From assembly GCA_963807235.1 (NCBI GenBank), contig CAWEBF010000006.1:248001-312000 (forward strand): a DNA stretch of 64,000 nt. The letters are read 5' to 3'. The position numbers and the translations under genes are program-made. The notes under the pieces are model-generated. The model saw only the letters and a program-made list of their open reading frames with translations, was not told where the DNA came from and did no database searches. Source of the stretch: CAWEBF01 sp963807235 (lineage in GTDB: Bacteria; Acidobacteriota; Vicinamibacteria; Vicinamibacterales; UBA2999). Positions within the stretch are counted from its first letter, which is position 1; the number at the start of each line of letters is the position of its first letter. Shown piece by piece: positions 26,141 to 36,065 of the stretch.

Positions 26141-28758
26141 TTAGCGTCCGGTGAGGCGAAAGGTGACGCGCGTCAGTTCGCCGTTGTCGGGCAGCGATGT
26201 CTGATAGACCAGACGCCGGCCGTCGGGTGACACGGTCAGAATCGGTTGCGTGCCGAGCGGCGCCGGAGCGAGATCAAACGACCGGCGTGAAGAAAACTCG
26301 AAGTAGCGAAGCGTCACGGGCTGCTGCTGTTCGTCGCAGGCGACGTAATAGATGCCACGCGACGTCGGAACGATGCCCGAATGGCATCACGCATCCCGGC
26401 ACGAGTTGTTCTTCAGCGTTCCTGACGATGTCGCCGTCGAGCGATCGCGCAAACAGCGATGAGACTCCCAATCCCTTCCTGTAGAACACGCGGCGGCCGT
26501 CGGGTGCGACGACCGGCGTCGCGCCGTCGAACAGATCCTCCAGGTCACCGTTGCTCACACGTGCGCGCATCACCCGCTGCGGCGTCTTGTTGATGGCTGT
26601 CGTGTAGAGGTACGTGCCGTCAGCGGACCACGACGCGCCAACAAGACCGAAGCTCTTCGTCTGTGCGACCTTCCGCACGGCCGCTGCCGCGCCGTTCTCG
26701 TCCAGGTCCACGACGTAGAGCGGCGCAAAGAGCTCGTCAACTTTGTGGAACGCCACGTGACGGCTGTCCGGAGAAATGTGGGCGCCGGATCCCGGCGACC
26801 AGATCGGCCAAACGGCGCGGGTTGCTGCCGTCGGCCGCCGCAATCCATAGAGTCGAGCCGTCACTGAACGTCAACCAGCGGCCGTCGGGGGAGAACTGGG
26901 GTAAGCCAATCGACCCGAGACGCATGAACTCGCCTGGCGGCCCCTCAGCCTGCCGCCCTGACGGATCGAGGTGCAGCTCCCTTAACTCCCTGCGGTCGAG
27001 GGTCTTTGCGTAGACGAGCTGGGATATGACGCCGCCAGTCCAATGGGCAGTCAGCGCCTGAAACCGATCTCCGGATACCCACAGCTCTCGCGATGCGCCG
27101 CCCACCTCCCATTCCAGCAGCCGCGCGCCAGCCGCAAACACCAGCCGAGCGCTGTCGGGCGACCACATCGGCGAACGAATCGGTGCGGCGCTCGTCCCTG
27201 CGCCGCCAGGCACTTCCTGTGGCGGACCCTCGGGCAACCCATTGCGGCCCATCCGGCGCACGAACAGGCGCGCGCTGCCCCGCTCCGCCAACCCGTAGGC
27301 CAGCCAGCGGCCGTCGGGCGAAAAGGCCGGATAGCTATCGCCGTCGCCACCCGTGCTTGCAAACAGCCGCTGCGGCGGCTCGCCGCGGAGGCCGATGCGA
27401 AACAGGCTGGCGCGGCCATCCGCATCCACGTCCAGCGTCGGGATGACGATCGCGTTGCCGTCCGGCGTCCACGTCAGCAGCGGGCGTGTGGCGTCGGCGA
27501 GCGGCCTGGACTGCCTGACGTCGCGGAGCTTCCGTTCCGGTCCACCCGCCGCGGGAATGACGATGAGCTCGTTGACACCGTTCTGCCTCACTCGCTCGAA
27601 CGCAATGCCGGCTCCGTCCGGCGACCATGCCGGCGACACGTCGTCGAAACCGGATTGCGTGAGCCTGCGCGGCATGCTGGCGTTGGCGTCGAGCACGTAG
27701 ATGCCCGGGCTGTTGCCGTCGGGGCCGCGCCACGAAAACGCGATCGCCGACCCGTCGGGCGAGTAGGCCGGATCCAGTTTGTTTCCAGGAAGGTTGGTGA
27801 TCGACGCGATGCTCTCGACTTCCAGCCGGGTGGGCCCGCGCGTTCCACCCGTGAGCCACCAGGAGGCCGCGACGACGATCGCGAGAATCGCGGCTGCGGC
27901 GGCAACGACTCCGGTCCGGATACCACGCGACTTCGGGACGACGAGCGCTCGCAGTTCATCGGCGACGGCAGCCGCACCGGGCCGTTGCGATGGATCGGCC
28001 GCCAGCAGACGCGCGACGAGCGCATCGAGCGCCGGCGACGTCTCGGCGCGGATCTTCGAGGGCGGCGTGACGGTCGTGATACCGCCGCCGAGCATCGCCC
28101 GTCCGAGCGAGGCGCCCGGCAACGGCCGCTGGCCGGTCGTCATCTCGTACAGCAGGAGCCCGAGCGCAAAGAGGTCCGATGGCGGGCCGGCCTCAGCACC
28201 GGCCGCTTGTTCGGGCGCCATGTACGCCGGCGTCCCCATGACCGCGAGGGGCTGCGTGAGGGTCGGCTCCGGCGTTTCGGTCATCTTCGCCAGGCCGAAG
28301 TCCAGCACCTTCATGCCGTGCCGCGTGATCATCACGTTGCCCGGTTTGAGATCGCGGTGCACGATGCCCGCCCGGTGCGCTTCGGTCAGGGCGTCCGCGA
28401 TCTGCGCGCCGTACCGCAGCACGTCCTGCATCGGCAGCGGTCCCTTGCGGAGCCGCGCCGCCAGCGTCTCGCCGTCAATCAGCTCCATCACCAGGTAGTC
28501 GGGGCCGATGTCGTAGAGCGTGCAGATGTGCGGATGATTGAAGGCCGAGATGGCGCGAACCTCGCGGTCGAAGCGCTCGCCAAAACTCGCCGCGCAGACC
28601 TTGATGGCGACGGGGCGATTCAGGCGCGTATCGACGGCACGGAACACGTGTCCCATGCCGCCCGCGCCGAGCAGTGCCTCCACGCGATAGACGCCGAACT
28701 GCCGGCCCGCCTGCAGCACCGTCGGCCCCGCCGTGACGGTTGCGTCATCGGGGTTCAT
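26141..28758 (-). CDS. Membrane Ser/Thr kinase with PD40 propeller, two frameshifts
   Basis: ATG 28758 begins MNPDDATVTAGPTVLQAGRQ. The kinase domain is complete: LGAGGMGHVFRAVD, VAIKVCAA, HRDLKPGNVMI, DFGLAKM, GTPAYMAPEQAAG. A helix follows (GVVAAAAAILAIVVAASWWL), then a propeller with YSPDGSAIAFSWRG, WSPDGAGIAFERVR, FSPDGRWLAYGLAE and FSPDGRWLTFSDGS. Frame changes occur near 26790 (into SGAHISPDSRHVAFHKVDEL) and near 26385 (into IYYVACDEQQQPVTLRYFEF). The true end is LTRVTFRLTGR with TAA at 26141-26143. About 870 residues when joined. It probably heads a transcript continuing into the next kinase gene. Confidence 0.87.
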
Positions 28759-28782
28759 GTCGCTGACATTCCGATTGGCGGG

Positions 28783-28788
28783 ATTATA
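28783..28788 (-). promoter_or_regulatory. TATAAT -10 of the third kinase gene
   Basis: TATAAT on the minus strand, in the context CCCGCGCCTATAATCCCGCC, lies 24 nt upstream of the ATG at 28758. It shares the C-rich flank and trailing C with the two other kinase promoters. Here the leader is long enough for a weak ribosome site (GGAA). Confidence 0.55.
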
Positions 28789-28821
28789 GGCGCGGGAATG
28801 AGGGGAGTGCGCTCTAAACAC

Positions 28822-28900
28822 GCAGAGGCGGGGCTTCCGCCTTCGCTAAGGCTACGGCGGACCACCGTAGCTTAGCGGAGGTGGTGGGCCCCGCCTCTGC
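28822..28900. repeat. 79-bp imperfect palindrome (REP-like hairpin, possible terminator)
   Basis: Outer arms GCAGAGGCGGGGC (28822-28834) and GCCCCGCCTCTGC (28888-28900) pair over 13 bp. Inside them CGCTAAGGCTACGG and CCGTAGCTTAGCG pair with one bulge around GCGGACCA-like bases. The element ends 14 bp before the stop of the glycine-zipper gene (minus strand), so it can terminate that transcript. Its nested symmetry looks like a repetitive extragenic palindrome. Confidence 0.7.
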
Positions 28901-28914
28901 TTACGTACGTTTGA

Positions 28915-30113
28915 CTATTGAGGTCCGAGCGCGCGAATGCGGAACTCGGATCCGGGCTCCAGGTTCAGGTCGTCGCGCCCCTGCACGATCACCGAGCCGG
29001 CGCCGGCCGCGCCACCGATGGCTGCGCCAATCGCCGCACCCTTGGTGCCGCCGGTCACGGCGCCGATCACCGCGCCAATCGCCGCGCCGATGCCCGTGCG
29101 GGTCGCCGTGCGCGACGTCTGGCTGTCGTCCTCACCCACGTTGGTGTTCTCGACCTGCAGCGTGTCGCCGTCCGGCGTCGTGACACCCTCGATGACGCCG
29201 TCGAAGTCAGCCGTCCGCCCGTTGCGGAAACGGATGCTATCGAAGTCGAACGTCATGTCCGAGCGCCCGGCCACACGGCCCGAGCGATCCACGGCCAGCA
29301 GCCGGCCGTTGATCCGCGCGCCCTGGAACTGGCCGGGCGACACGATGGTCAGCGTGAACGGGTCCTCCGCGCTCGCCTCCTGCGTGCTCAGCCGGTTGTC
29401 GAGCGTGGCCACGATTTCGGTGCCGTCCGGCACGTCAGATCGCCGCGCCGGCCCCTGCACGGTAGCCGCCGTTGCGCGGCCTCGCTGGGCGGTCGTTGCC
29501 CGTTACCGCCGGTCGAGTACATGTCGAGGCGCGCGTCGGTCGAGACGCGGTCGTAGACGCTCCGAGACAGCACCGGCTGGTTCAGGCCGACGTGGCTGAC
29601 GCTCCGCGTCACCCGCAGGCTGCGTCCGTTGTTGAACGGCTCCACCGTGATCTGGTAGTCGAACGCGCGATCGCCGGTGGAATTGATCTCCAGTCGGTCG
29701 CCGACGAGGCTGGCCGCCGTACGGATCGAGCGGCCGTTGGCCGCCTGCTCCACCTGCGCCTGACCGTTGGCTTCGAACGTCACGCGATCGGCGTTGGTGG
29801 ACGCCATCGTGATCGTCTGTCCGCGCCGTTCGATGGCGAACTCCTGGGGTGCGTCGAGACGCTGCAGGACCTGGTTGCGCAAGCGCGGCCGGTCGCGGCC
29901 GGGAAGCGAGCGCGTCACCTGGTCGGCGATTGTGGACGGGTTGTCGCTCTGCGATGTGTTCAGTTGGTAGGTACCGGTGAGATTCGAGCGCGCGCGGCCG
30001 AAGCCCTGCGCCGACGCCTGATTCACGCCGTCCCCGACGACGAGGCACGCGACCACTGCACTGGCGATAACCGCCGCGCGGCTGGTCCGCACGCAAACTG
30101 CGAGGTTCTTCAT
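28915..30113 (-). CDS. Exported glycine-zipper protein, one frameshift
   Basis: ATG 30113 follows GGAGGATGTT and opens a signal-like segment (AAVIASAVVACLVVGDGVNQ, ending ASAQ). The first half holds LTGTYQLNTSQSDNPSTIAD and a beta-rich domain with VTFEANGQAQVEQAANGRSI. The frame changes near 29470-29500. The second half contains VPDGTEIVATLDNRLSTQEA, a Tyr/Asp-rich strand region, and then a classic glycine zipper: GIGAAIGAVIGAVTGGTKGA followed by AIGAAIGGAAGAG. It ends IRALGPQ. About 398 residues if joined. Glycine zippers pack in membranes, so it is probably attached to the outer membrane. The function is unknown. Confidence 0.8.
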
Positions 30114-30399
30114 AACATCCTCCGCCGTAGGAGGGTGCAAGAACCGAGCCGGTGTGCTGTAACGCGACAAGTCCCGTTATCAGGGAGATTTGCGGAGGTT
30201 CAGAGCCAAGCTCGTCCCGAGACGAGGTCAGCCCGACCTTGACATCCGCACAGGCGCTCCTAGACCACGCTGGAAATCGGACTGCGCATGGCTCTTGGTG
30301 CGAAGCAGCGGGATATTCTTCGGGCGATCGTGATCCGCGGCGCGCTGCGAACCTGGACCCGCTGCTCGCCCTGAAAAGCGATCAGCAGTCGGCGGTGGC

Positions 30400-31087
30400 C
30401 TAACCGCCGCCTTGTACCTTCTGCCTGGCCTCGGTCACTTCCGGCAGGCCTGCGTCGGCGCGTGCCCAGAGATCGAGGAAGCGCCGATACTCACGGGATG
30501 CCGCCGCGCGGTCGCCTTTTCGTTCGAGCGCGCGGGCCAGCTGCAGCACCAGACGCGGTTCCAGGACGGCCGTCCACTTCTGGGCGACGTCGAGCGTCAG
30601 CAGCCGCTGATAGCTCTCGATGGGCCCGTCGACGTCGCCGCGGGCCAGCCGCGCGCGCGCCTCCCGTCGCGGACGGTTTGATATCGCGGTGGACGATGCC
30701 TTTGGCATGCGCAGCCTCAAGCGCGTCGGCGATCTCGATGCCGAGCCTGAGGACGGTGTCGATCGGCAGCGGCTTTCCGCCGATCACCTGCTTCAGGTTC
30801 TCGCCCTCCAGCATTTCCATCACGATGTAGTGCTGAAGGCCCTCGGCGTCCTCCGTCGCGCCGATGTCGTGAATGGTGCAGATGTGCGGATGGGTGAGGG
30901 CCGAGGCAGCACGCGCCTCGCGCTGAAACCGCTCCACAGCGTGCGGGTCCGACGAGAGCTCGCGGGGCAGGAACTTCAGCGCGACGCGGCGCCCGAGCCG
31001 CTCGTCGTCGGCCGCATACACCACGCCCATGCCGCCGCCGCCCAGCCGCTCGACGATGCGATAGTGCGAAATCGTCCGGCCCACCAT
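30400..31087 (-). pseudogene. Ser/Thr kinase with its middle deleted (kinase head joined to TPR tail)
   Basis: ATG 31087 begins MVGRTISHYRIVERLGGGGM, and the kinase N-lobe and catalytic loop are readable up to GIVHRDIKP (about 30674). Immediately after, in another frame, the sequence is the end of a kinase-TPR protein: REARARLARGDVDGPIESYQ, ALERKGDRAAASREYRRFLD, then PEVTEARQKVQGGG and stop at 30400. Kinases of this type are normally 800-900 residues, so roughly 500-600 codons (activation loop, C-lobe, membrane helix, most TPRs) are missing at one point. No Asp of DFG is left. It cannot encode an active kinase. A real deletion or a collapsed assembly join are both possible. Confidence 0.8.
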
Positions 31088-31182
31088 GAAAAGCTGAGGG
31101 ATGTTACCAGAGCGTCCGCATGGGGGCCGCGGCCGGGCGAAAAGGGGGAGGAGCGGGGCCAGTCCGGATCAGAATGATAGGC

Positions 31183-31664
31183 ATGCACGGGTACATCGCT
31201 CAGGTCACGTGGAGCCGCGACAGCCAGCCGTTCGTCGACAACCGCTACAGCCGTCGTCATCTGATCAAGTTCGATGGCGGTATCAACTGAAGGCTTCTTC
31301 TTCACCCCATGTGGTCAAGATGCCGTTCTCCGACCCCGAGGCCGTTGACCCCAGAGAACTACTTGTGGCATCGCTATCGAGTTGCCACATGCTGTCGTTC
31401 CTGTATGTCGCTGCAGTGCAGAAGTTCTGCGTGGATCACTACTCCGACAACGCCTCTGGAATCATGGAGAAAGGGCCTTCGGGCAAGTCGTTCGTTTCTG
31501 TCGTCACGCTCCGCCCCGACGTCAGGTTTTCTGGCGATCGCGTGCCGACGAGATCCGATGTCGATCGGCTGCACCACCTGGCTCATGAAGGGTGCTTCAT
31601 CGCGAACTCGGTCAGAACCGAGGTCCGTTGCGAGCCGGTGTTGACGGGGCTGTCCGAGGGATAG
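31183..31664 (+). CDS. OsmC family protein, one frameshift
   Basis: ATG 31183 (a second ATG lies at 31174) gives MHGYIAQVTWSRDSQPFVDN and RYSRRHLIKFDGG, then stops. One base over it resumes with ASSSPHVVKMPFSDPEAVDP, ASLSSCHMLSFLYVAAV (first redox Cys), and AHEGCFIANSVRTEVRC (second Cys), ending at 31664. OsmC-type proteins reduce organic hydroperoxides with two Cys. Both are present. About 159 residues when joined, normal for the family. The frame changes near 31280. Divergent from the kinase remnant. Confidence 0.85.
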
Positions 31665-31670
31665 CCCTGG

Positions 31671-33187
31671 CTATAGGCTGCGCAGAAACGCCAACAGGTC
31701 GCTCTTCTCGTCTGCCTTGAGCGACAGTCCGAACGTGTGACCGGGCACCGCCCGCCTCGTCACCCCTGGCGGGTTCCAACCCTTCGGCTCGTAGTCGGGG
31801 CCGAGCCGTGCTGGATCGAACATCTCGTCCAGGCTCGTCACCGACCCGTCATGGAGCAGGCGCGGGCGATACCAGACTCCGCGCAGCGTCGGAATCTTGT
31901 AGAAGCCCGTGCCCTTCCGCGTCTTCAACGCCAGCCCGGGATCGGTGCCAACGGACAACGCACGATGTCGTCGCGATTGGGATGGTTCGCCGGCGGTTCC
32001 CAGCCCTGCGCCAGCGTAAACTTCCCGCTCGTGTAATCCGGCGGGACGTGGCAGGCGACACAGCCTTCGCGACGGAAGATCTGCTCGCCACGGCGCAGGA
32101 CATCGGCGGCGGCGCGATCCGGATTCCTCGGTGGCTCGAGCGACATCAGATACGTGCCGATGGCGTACAGCACTTCATCGGCGTACCGGAACCGCACCCG
32201 GCGCTGCTCGTCGCTGAGGATGCGATGCGGTCCGAAATCCATCGGATCCGCGCCGGTAACGAAGGCGGCATACCGGCCGACATCTTCGGGCCCACGCAGC
32301 CGGTGGGTCGCGGTCGCATCCACGTAGCGGCTGTACCTGAAGCACGTGGAGGTCGGTGATCTTGGTCGTGTAGAACGGGCTGCCATGGGGGCGGTTGGTG
32401 ACGCCTGCGTCGTTGGCCTGCAAGCCGCCCTGCGCTTGCTGCGCCGATCCAGTGCGCCGGCTCTCGATGCGGTCGTCGGGCGCCCACGGCACGGTATACA
32501 TGCGCCAGGCGATCACCGGAAGCGTGTCGCCGACGAAGAAGCGCTGGAGCGCCAGCGGCGCGTTCGAAGCCACGACGCCAGTACCTCGCGGAAGCAGGGG
32601 CGGAGTACCGGGAGGCCGCGGCCCGCCAGGGCCTGCAAACGCGACCGTGCCATCAGTGCGGACGCCAACGTGACACCCGGTGCACGCGGGCGACGACAAC
32701 ATCACGCCCTGTGGTGTGACGACCCACCGCGGCCGGACGGCGGTGCCGTCGCGCAGCTTCAACACGCCTTCGAACGACTGCGGATCGCGAGCCCGCGCGA
32801 TGAGTGCCGGATCGCTCGTGCGGCTCCAGAAGTGGTCCAGCTCGCGGAAGGCTCGCTCGCCCGCCGCGATCCAATCCTCGCGTGTGCGGATTTTGGTGAC
32901 GTCGACCAGAGGCTGCGGCTTCTGCTTCTGCAGCCCCTCCCAATATCCCGGTGGCTCGCTGTCGGGGTGATAAACGGGGTACGTCTGAAAGTTGTCGCCG
33001 GGCACGCTGTAGTATGCGACGAGGAATAGTGCGCCGGCCGCAGGTTCAGCGCCGCAATCGGCGTGGCCCAGTCCGCCAACTGACCATCGTCCCAGATCCG
33101 CGGCGGCTGCACCGGTGACTGCGCGGGCGTCACAACGCACAGCCAGGCGATCGTGGCCAACCCGAGGGCGAGTCGCGGCAACTTCAT
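31671..33187 (-). pseudogene. Exported dihaem cytochrome c, three frameshifts as read
   Basis: ATG 33187 opens a signal peptide (MKLPRLALGLATIAWLCVVT) followed by WDDGQLADWATPIAALNLRP. Frame changes near 33050 (into YYSVPGDNFQTYPVYHPDSE), near 32345 (into RYVDATATHRLRGPEDVGRY) and near 31960 (into GTDPGLALKTRKGTGFYKIP) connect the rest. Two haem sites are seen, CTGCH and CVACH. Conserved segments include KIRTREDWIAAGERAFRELD and IPTLRGVWYRPRLLHDG, and the end LLAFLRSL is typical of dihaem peroxidase/oxygenase-like cytochromes. About 505 residues when joined. No catalytic assignment can be made. A CATAAT hexamer lies in the upstream region. Confidence 0.75.
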
Positions 33188-33245
33188 GGCGAAGCCTCTC
33201 GACGGAAATGCGGATCTTGGTGCGGATTATGCCATGGCCTGAATT

Positions 33246-33296
33246 GACGATTGACGATGTGCGATTGGCGAACCCACAATCAAGCCGTCAATCGTC
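33246..33296. repeat. Inverted repeat GACGATTGACG / CGTCAATCGTC
   Basis: A perfect 11-bp inverted repeat: GACGATTGACG at 33246-33256 and CGTCAATCGTC at 33286-33296, with a 29-nt spacer. It lies between the dihaem cytochrome start and a kinase stub. It may be a small mobile palindrome or a regulator site. No function is shown. Confidence 0.55.
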
Positions 33297-33317
33297 GTGT
33301 CAGTCGTCGATCTCCGT

Positions 33318-33413
33318 ATGATGAAACTCGCGGCAGGGACCCGCCTCGGATCATTTCGTATCGCCGCGCTGGTTGGCGCGGGCGGCATGGGCGAGGTCTA
33401 TCGGGCGAGCGAC
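33318..33413 (+). pseudogene. Ser/Thr kinase N-terminal stub
   Basis: The sequence encodes the first 30-odd residues of a Hanks-type kinase: LAAGTRLGSFRIAALVGAGG then MGEVYRASD, including the complete glycine loop. After about 33413 the kinase pattern is lost, and the M20 peptidase gene ends at 33444 on the other strand. No downstream kinase sequence is found, so the gene was cut after the glycine loop. Confidence 0.65.
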
Positions 33414-33443
33414 CTTGTAATCAAGCTCTGCGCTGCCACGCCC

Positions 33444-34735
33444 TTATTGACGCTGGCTGAGCGCAACAGCCGAAAGCAGGACCTCTTTCATCCCGGTGAA
33501 CAGCGGGTCGATCTCCGTTTCTTCTTCCGGACTATGCATCCGGCGGATATTCGTGAGTCCAATGCCGGCCGCAGGAACGCCTTGTGCCAAGGCAATGACA
33601 AAGTCGCTGGACCCGATCTTGCCTTTTTGTGGGGTGACGCCGATCGCGCGGTAAGTCGCCCATAGCGTCTCGATCAATCGTTGCTGCTCCGGAGTCTTCA
33701 AAAAGATGGGGTCACGCTGGTATCGCGTGGTATCGATCTTTACCGAGACCCCGGCCTCGCGGGCGGCGCCTTCGATGACGGCCTTTACCTTGTCGCGCAG
33801 CGCTCGTCCGGTGGCCGCATCATTCGAGCGCAGGTCCACCGTGAATTCCGCGTTCTTGGCCATCGCGTTCGGCACGGTGCCCGCTTTGATCGTCCCGATA
33901 TTGAGCCAGCTTCGCTTTTCCCGCGGTGTCTCCGGGATCTTCAGCCGGTAGATTCGCTCGATGGCCAGCGCCACAGCTCGCGTTGTGCTCGGTGTCCCGT
34001 GCGATTCGATGGTATGTACGCCGGGTCCGCTGAACGTTGGGAACAGTGGGTATAGGCCTACACCGTTATCCGCGACCGCACCCAGCTCGTCGATGGGACT
34101 GCCGTCGGTGCTGATGAAGGCTGCGATCGCGGGCTTGTGATCGGCGATGAATCGGCCGATGCCCTCGCTTGTGCCGCCGCCCTCTTCATTCACCGAGAAG
34201 ACCCAGCGGACATTCGGCAGGCTCAGGCCGGCGTGACGCATCGCCTCCACGACCCCCAGCAAGGCGACGACGCCACTGGTATCGTCACCGACGCCAGGTC
34301 CCGTCCAGGTGAGGTGTCCTTTTGCATTCTTGCCTTCCGTGACGGTGACTCGTGACGCCCGGCTGCACCACCGTATCGAGATGCGCCACGAACGCTGTGA
34401 TGCGGGCGTCTTTCGCGATGGGAGCGGAGATCACATTGCCGGCCGCATCGCGGTAGGCATCCGCGTATCCCAGCCGCTTCAGCTCGCTCATGACGAGCGC
34501 GGCGCGTTCATCCTCATGCCCTGAAGGGAGCGCTGGTGAGCGCCAGTTTCTTCCACAGTTCGAGAAGCTGAGGCCGATTCTGATCGAGACGCGCCATCGC
34601 GGCCTTGACCTCGGGTTTGGCGGCAGCCGCTTGAACTTGCGGCGTAGTCTGCGCGAAAGCGGGACTGATCAGTGAGAGACTGACGAGAAAACAATTGGCG
34701 GGAAGCAGAGAAACAAAGGGCCTGCGCGGGGGCAT
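33444..34735 (-). CDS. M20-family metallopeptidase, exported, two frameshifts
   Basis: ATG 34735 opens MPPRRPFVSLLPANCFLVSL and a signal region ending SPAFA. The frame changes near 34520 (into SELKRLGYADAYRDAAGNVI) and near 34350 (into GKNAKGHLTWTGPGVGDDTS). Metal and catalytic motifs of M20 are present: AHLDTVVQPG (His and Asp), GPGVGDDTSGV (bridging Asp) and VNEEGGGTSEG (catalytic Glu and ligand Glu). The C-terminal part carries the dimerisation domain and EETEIDPLF. About 430 residues when joined, normal for T-peptidase-like aminoacylases. Likely cleaves peptides or N-acyl amino acids outside the cytoplasm. Confidence 0.82.
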
Positions 34736-34832
34736 GCTCAGGATTGTAGTAGGTCGTCGCAGCCGGCACCCTCCGCTGTATGCTGCTGATCTTCAGCTGC
34801 CAAAAGCGGAGCTTCGCCAGTGGAGGGGTACC

Positions 34833-35948
34833 ATGAGACTCATCGCCGCGTTCCTGATCCTCTTGCTCGGTCTCGCTGGTGAGAGCTTCGCCGACGAGGT
34901 CGTCGACGGCCGGATCGGTCCTGGTGCTCTTTACCGCCTCGTCCGTCCGACGAACTGGAATGGCAGTCTGGTCGTGTACGCACACGGCTTCGTGGGAAGC
35001 GGCCCTGTCGCGTTGCCGGGCGAGGGCGACCTGATTATCGGCCTGCTCGCGCCACAGGGGTTCGCGGTCGCGTTTTCGAGTTTTTCCGAGAATGGCTGGA
35101 ACGTGAAGGATGGTGCGCAACGCACCTTTCAACTCCTCGGGCTCTTCACCTCGAAGTTCGGCTCGCCTTCGCGTGTGTACGTCGGTGGGATTTCGATGGG
35201 CGGACTGATCGCCATCAAGCTGGCGGAGGACCACCCGAACGCGTTCTCCGGTGTGCTGTCGGCCTGCGCCGTCGCCGGTGGTTCGCGTAGGCAGTTCGAC
35301 TATCACGGCAACGCTCGCGCGCTCTTCGACTTCTTCTATCCGGAGGTCCTTCCAGGCTCGGCGGGCGATGTGCCGCCGGATATCGACACCGCTCAAGCGA
35401 TCATTCTCCCTGCCGGCGCCGCCATATCCGCGAATCCGGCCGGCGCACTGGCGATCGCAGGCATCACGCAGACGCCGCTGCCGTTTTTGACTTCCGCAGA
35501 GCTAGTGAACTCGCTCGTCGCGGCGCTTGCCAGTCACGCGGCCCAATTCGCCGACCTGATCGCCCGCACGCACGGCCACCCGTTCTTCGACAACCGGGAC
35601 ACACAGTATGCTGGCGCGCTCCCCCCATCACTTCTCGAGGGCATCAATGCCGGGATTGAGCGCTTCGCCGCCACGCCCGACGCCGCAAAGCACTTCAATC
35701 ACTACTACGAGCCGTCGGGCGACCTGCGAATGCCCATGATGATGCTCTCCACTTCGCGCGACCCGCTGGTGCCGGCCTTTCACCAGGACTCGTACGAGAA
35801 GGCGGTGGCGGAGAACGGCAGCTCCGACCTGCTCGTCCGGCGCACGATCGATCGATACGGCCACTGCGTGTTCACACCAGCCGAGCTCGGGTCGGCAATC
35901 GCGGATCTCGTCGTCTGGGTGGAGTTCGGGATCAAGCCGGCGCCGTGA
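34833..35948 (+). CDS. Exported alpha/beta hydrolase
   Basis: A 371-residue protein starting at ATG 34833, behind the ribosome site GGAGGGG. The signal peptide is MRLIAAFLILLLGLAGESFA. The alpha/beta-hydrolase core shows LVVYAHGFVG (oxyanion region), YVGGISMGGLIAIKLAED with the nucleophile Ser in G-x-S-x-G, a likely acid in MMMLSTSRDPLVPA and the catalytic His in DRYGHCVF. The substrate is not evident; it could be an esterase or peptidase. Directly after its stop begins the second copy of the duplicated quinoprotein/cytochrome segment. Confidence 0.85.
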   Translation: MRLIAAFLILLLGLAGESFADEVVDGRIGPGALYRLVRPTNWNGSLVVYAHGFVGSGPVALPGEGDLIIGLLAPQGFAVAFSSFSENGWNVKDGAQRTFQLLGLFTSKFGSPSRVYVGGISMGGLIAIKLAEDHPNAFSGVLSACAVAGGSRRQFDYHGNARALFDFFYPEVLPGSAGDVPPDIDTAQAIILPAGAAISANPAGALAIAGITQTPLPFLTSAELVNSLVAALASHAAQFADLIARTHGHPFFDNRDTQYAGALPPSLLEGINAGIERFAATPDAAKHFNHYYEPSGDLRMPMMMLSTSRDPLVPAFHQDSYEKAVAENGSSDLLVRRTIDRYGHCVFTPAELGSAIADLVVWVEFGIKPAP

Positions 35949-35953
35949 GCGTG

Positions 35954-36065
35954 CGGCGACGGCAGTTGGTCCACACTGATCGCGCCGGAGCTCGCACCTG
36001 AGATCCGACGGCCGAACTCGGGGAACGTGATGATGGTGTTCGCGCTGCCGGGCCAAGCGCGTTGA
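35954..36065 (+). pseudogene. 3' remnant of a quinoprotein dehydrogenase gene
   Basis: The last 37 codons of the quinoprotein gene at 12223 are repeated here in frame to the TGA (36063-36065): SWSTLIAPELAPEIRRPNSG then NVMMVFALPG. There is no start codon and no upstream part of the gene. It begins five bases after the stop of the hydrolase gene. It is the left end of the duplicated segment and cannot be functional. Confidence 0.88.

Noticed and set aside
27043..28875. 610-residue ORF opposite the third kinase gene
   Set aside because: Shadow ORF rich in Arg, no homology pattern; high GC leaves long open frames opposite real genes.
30152..30403. 83-residue plus-strand ORF upstream of the glycine-zipper gene
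   Set aside because: No ribosome site, no domain; the 286-bp gap 30114-30399 more likely holds the promoter of the minus-strand gene. I see no definite site in it.
33444..33665. The kinase stub reading on past 33413 into the M20 gene
   Set aside because: After 33413 the sequence is antisense to the peptidase C-terminus; no kinase pattern remains.
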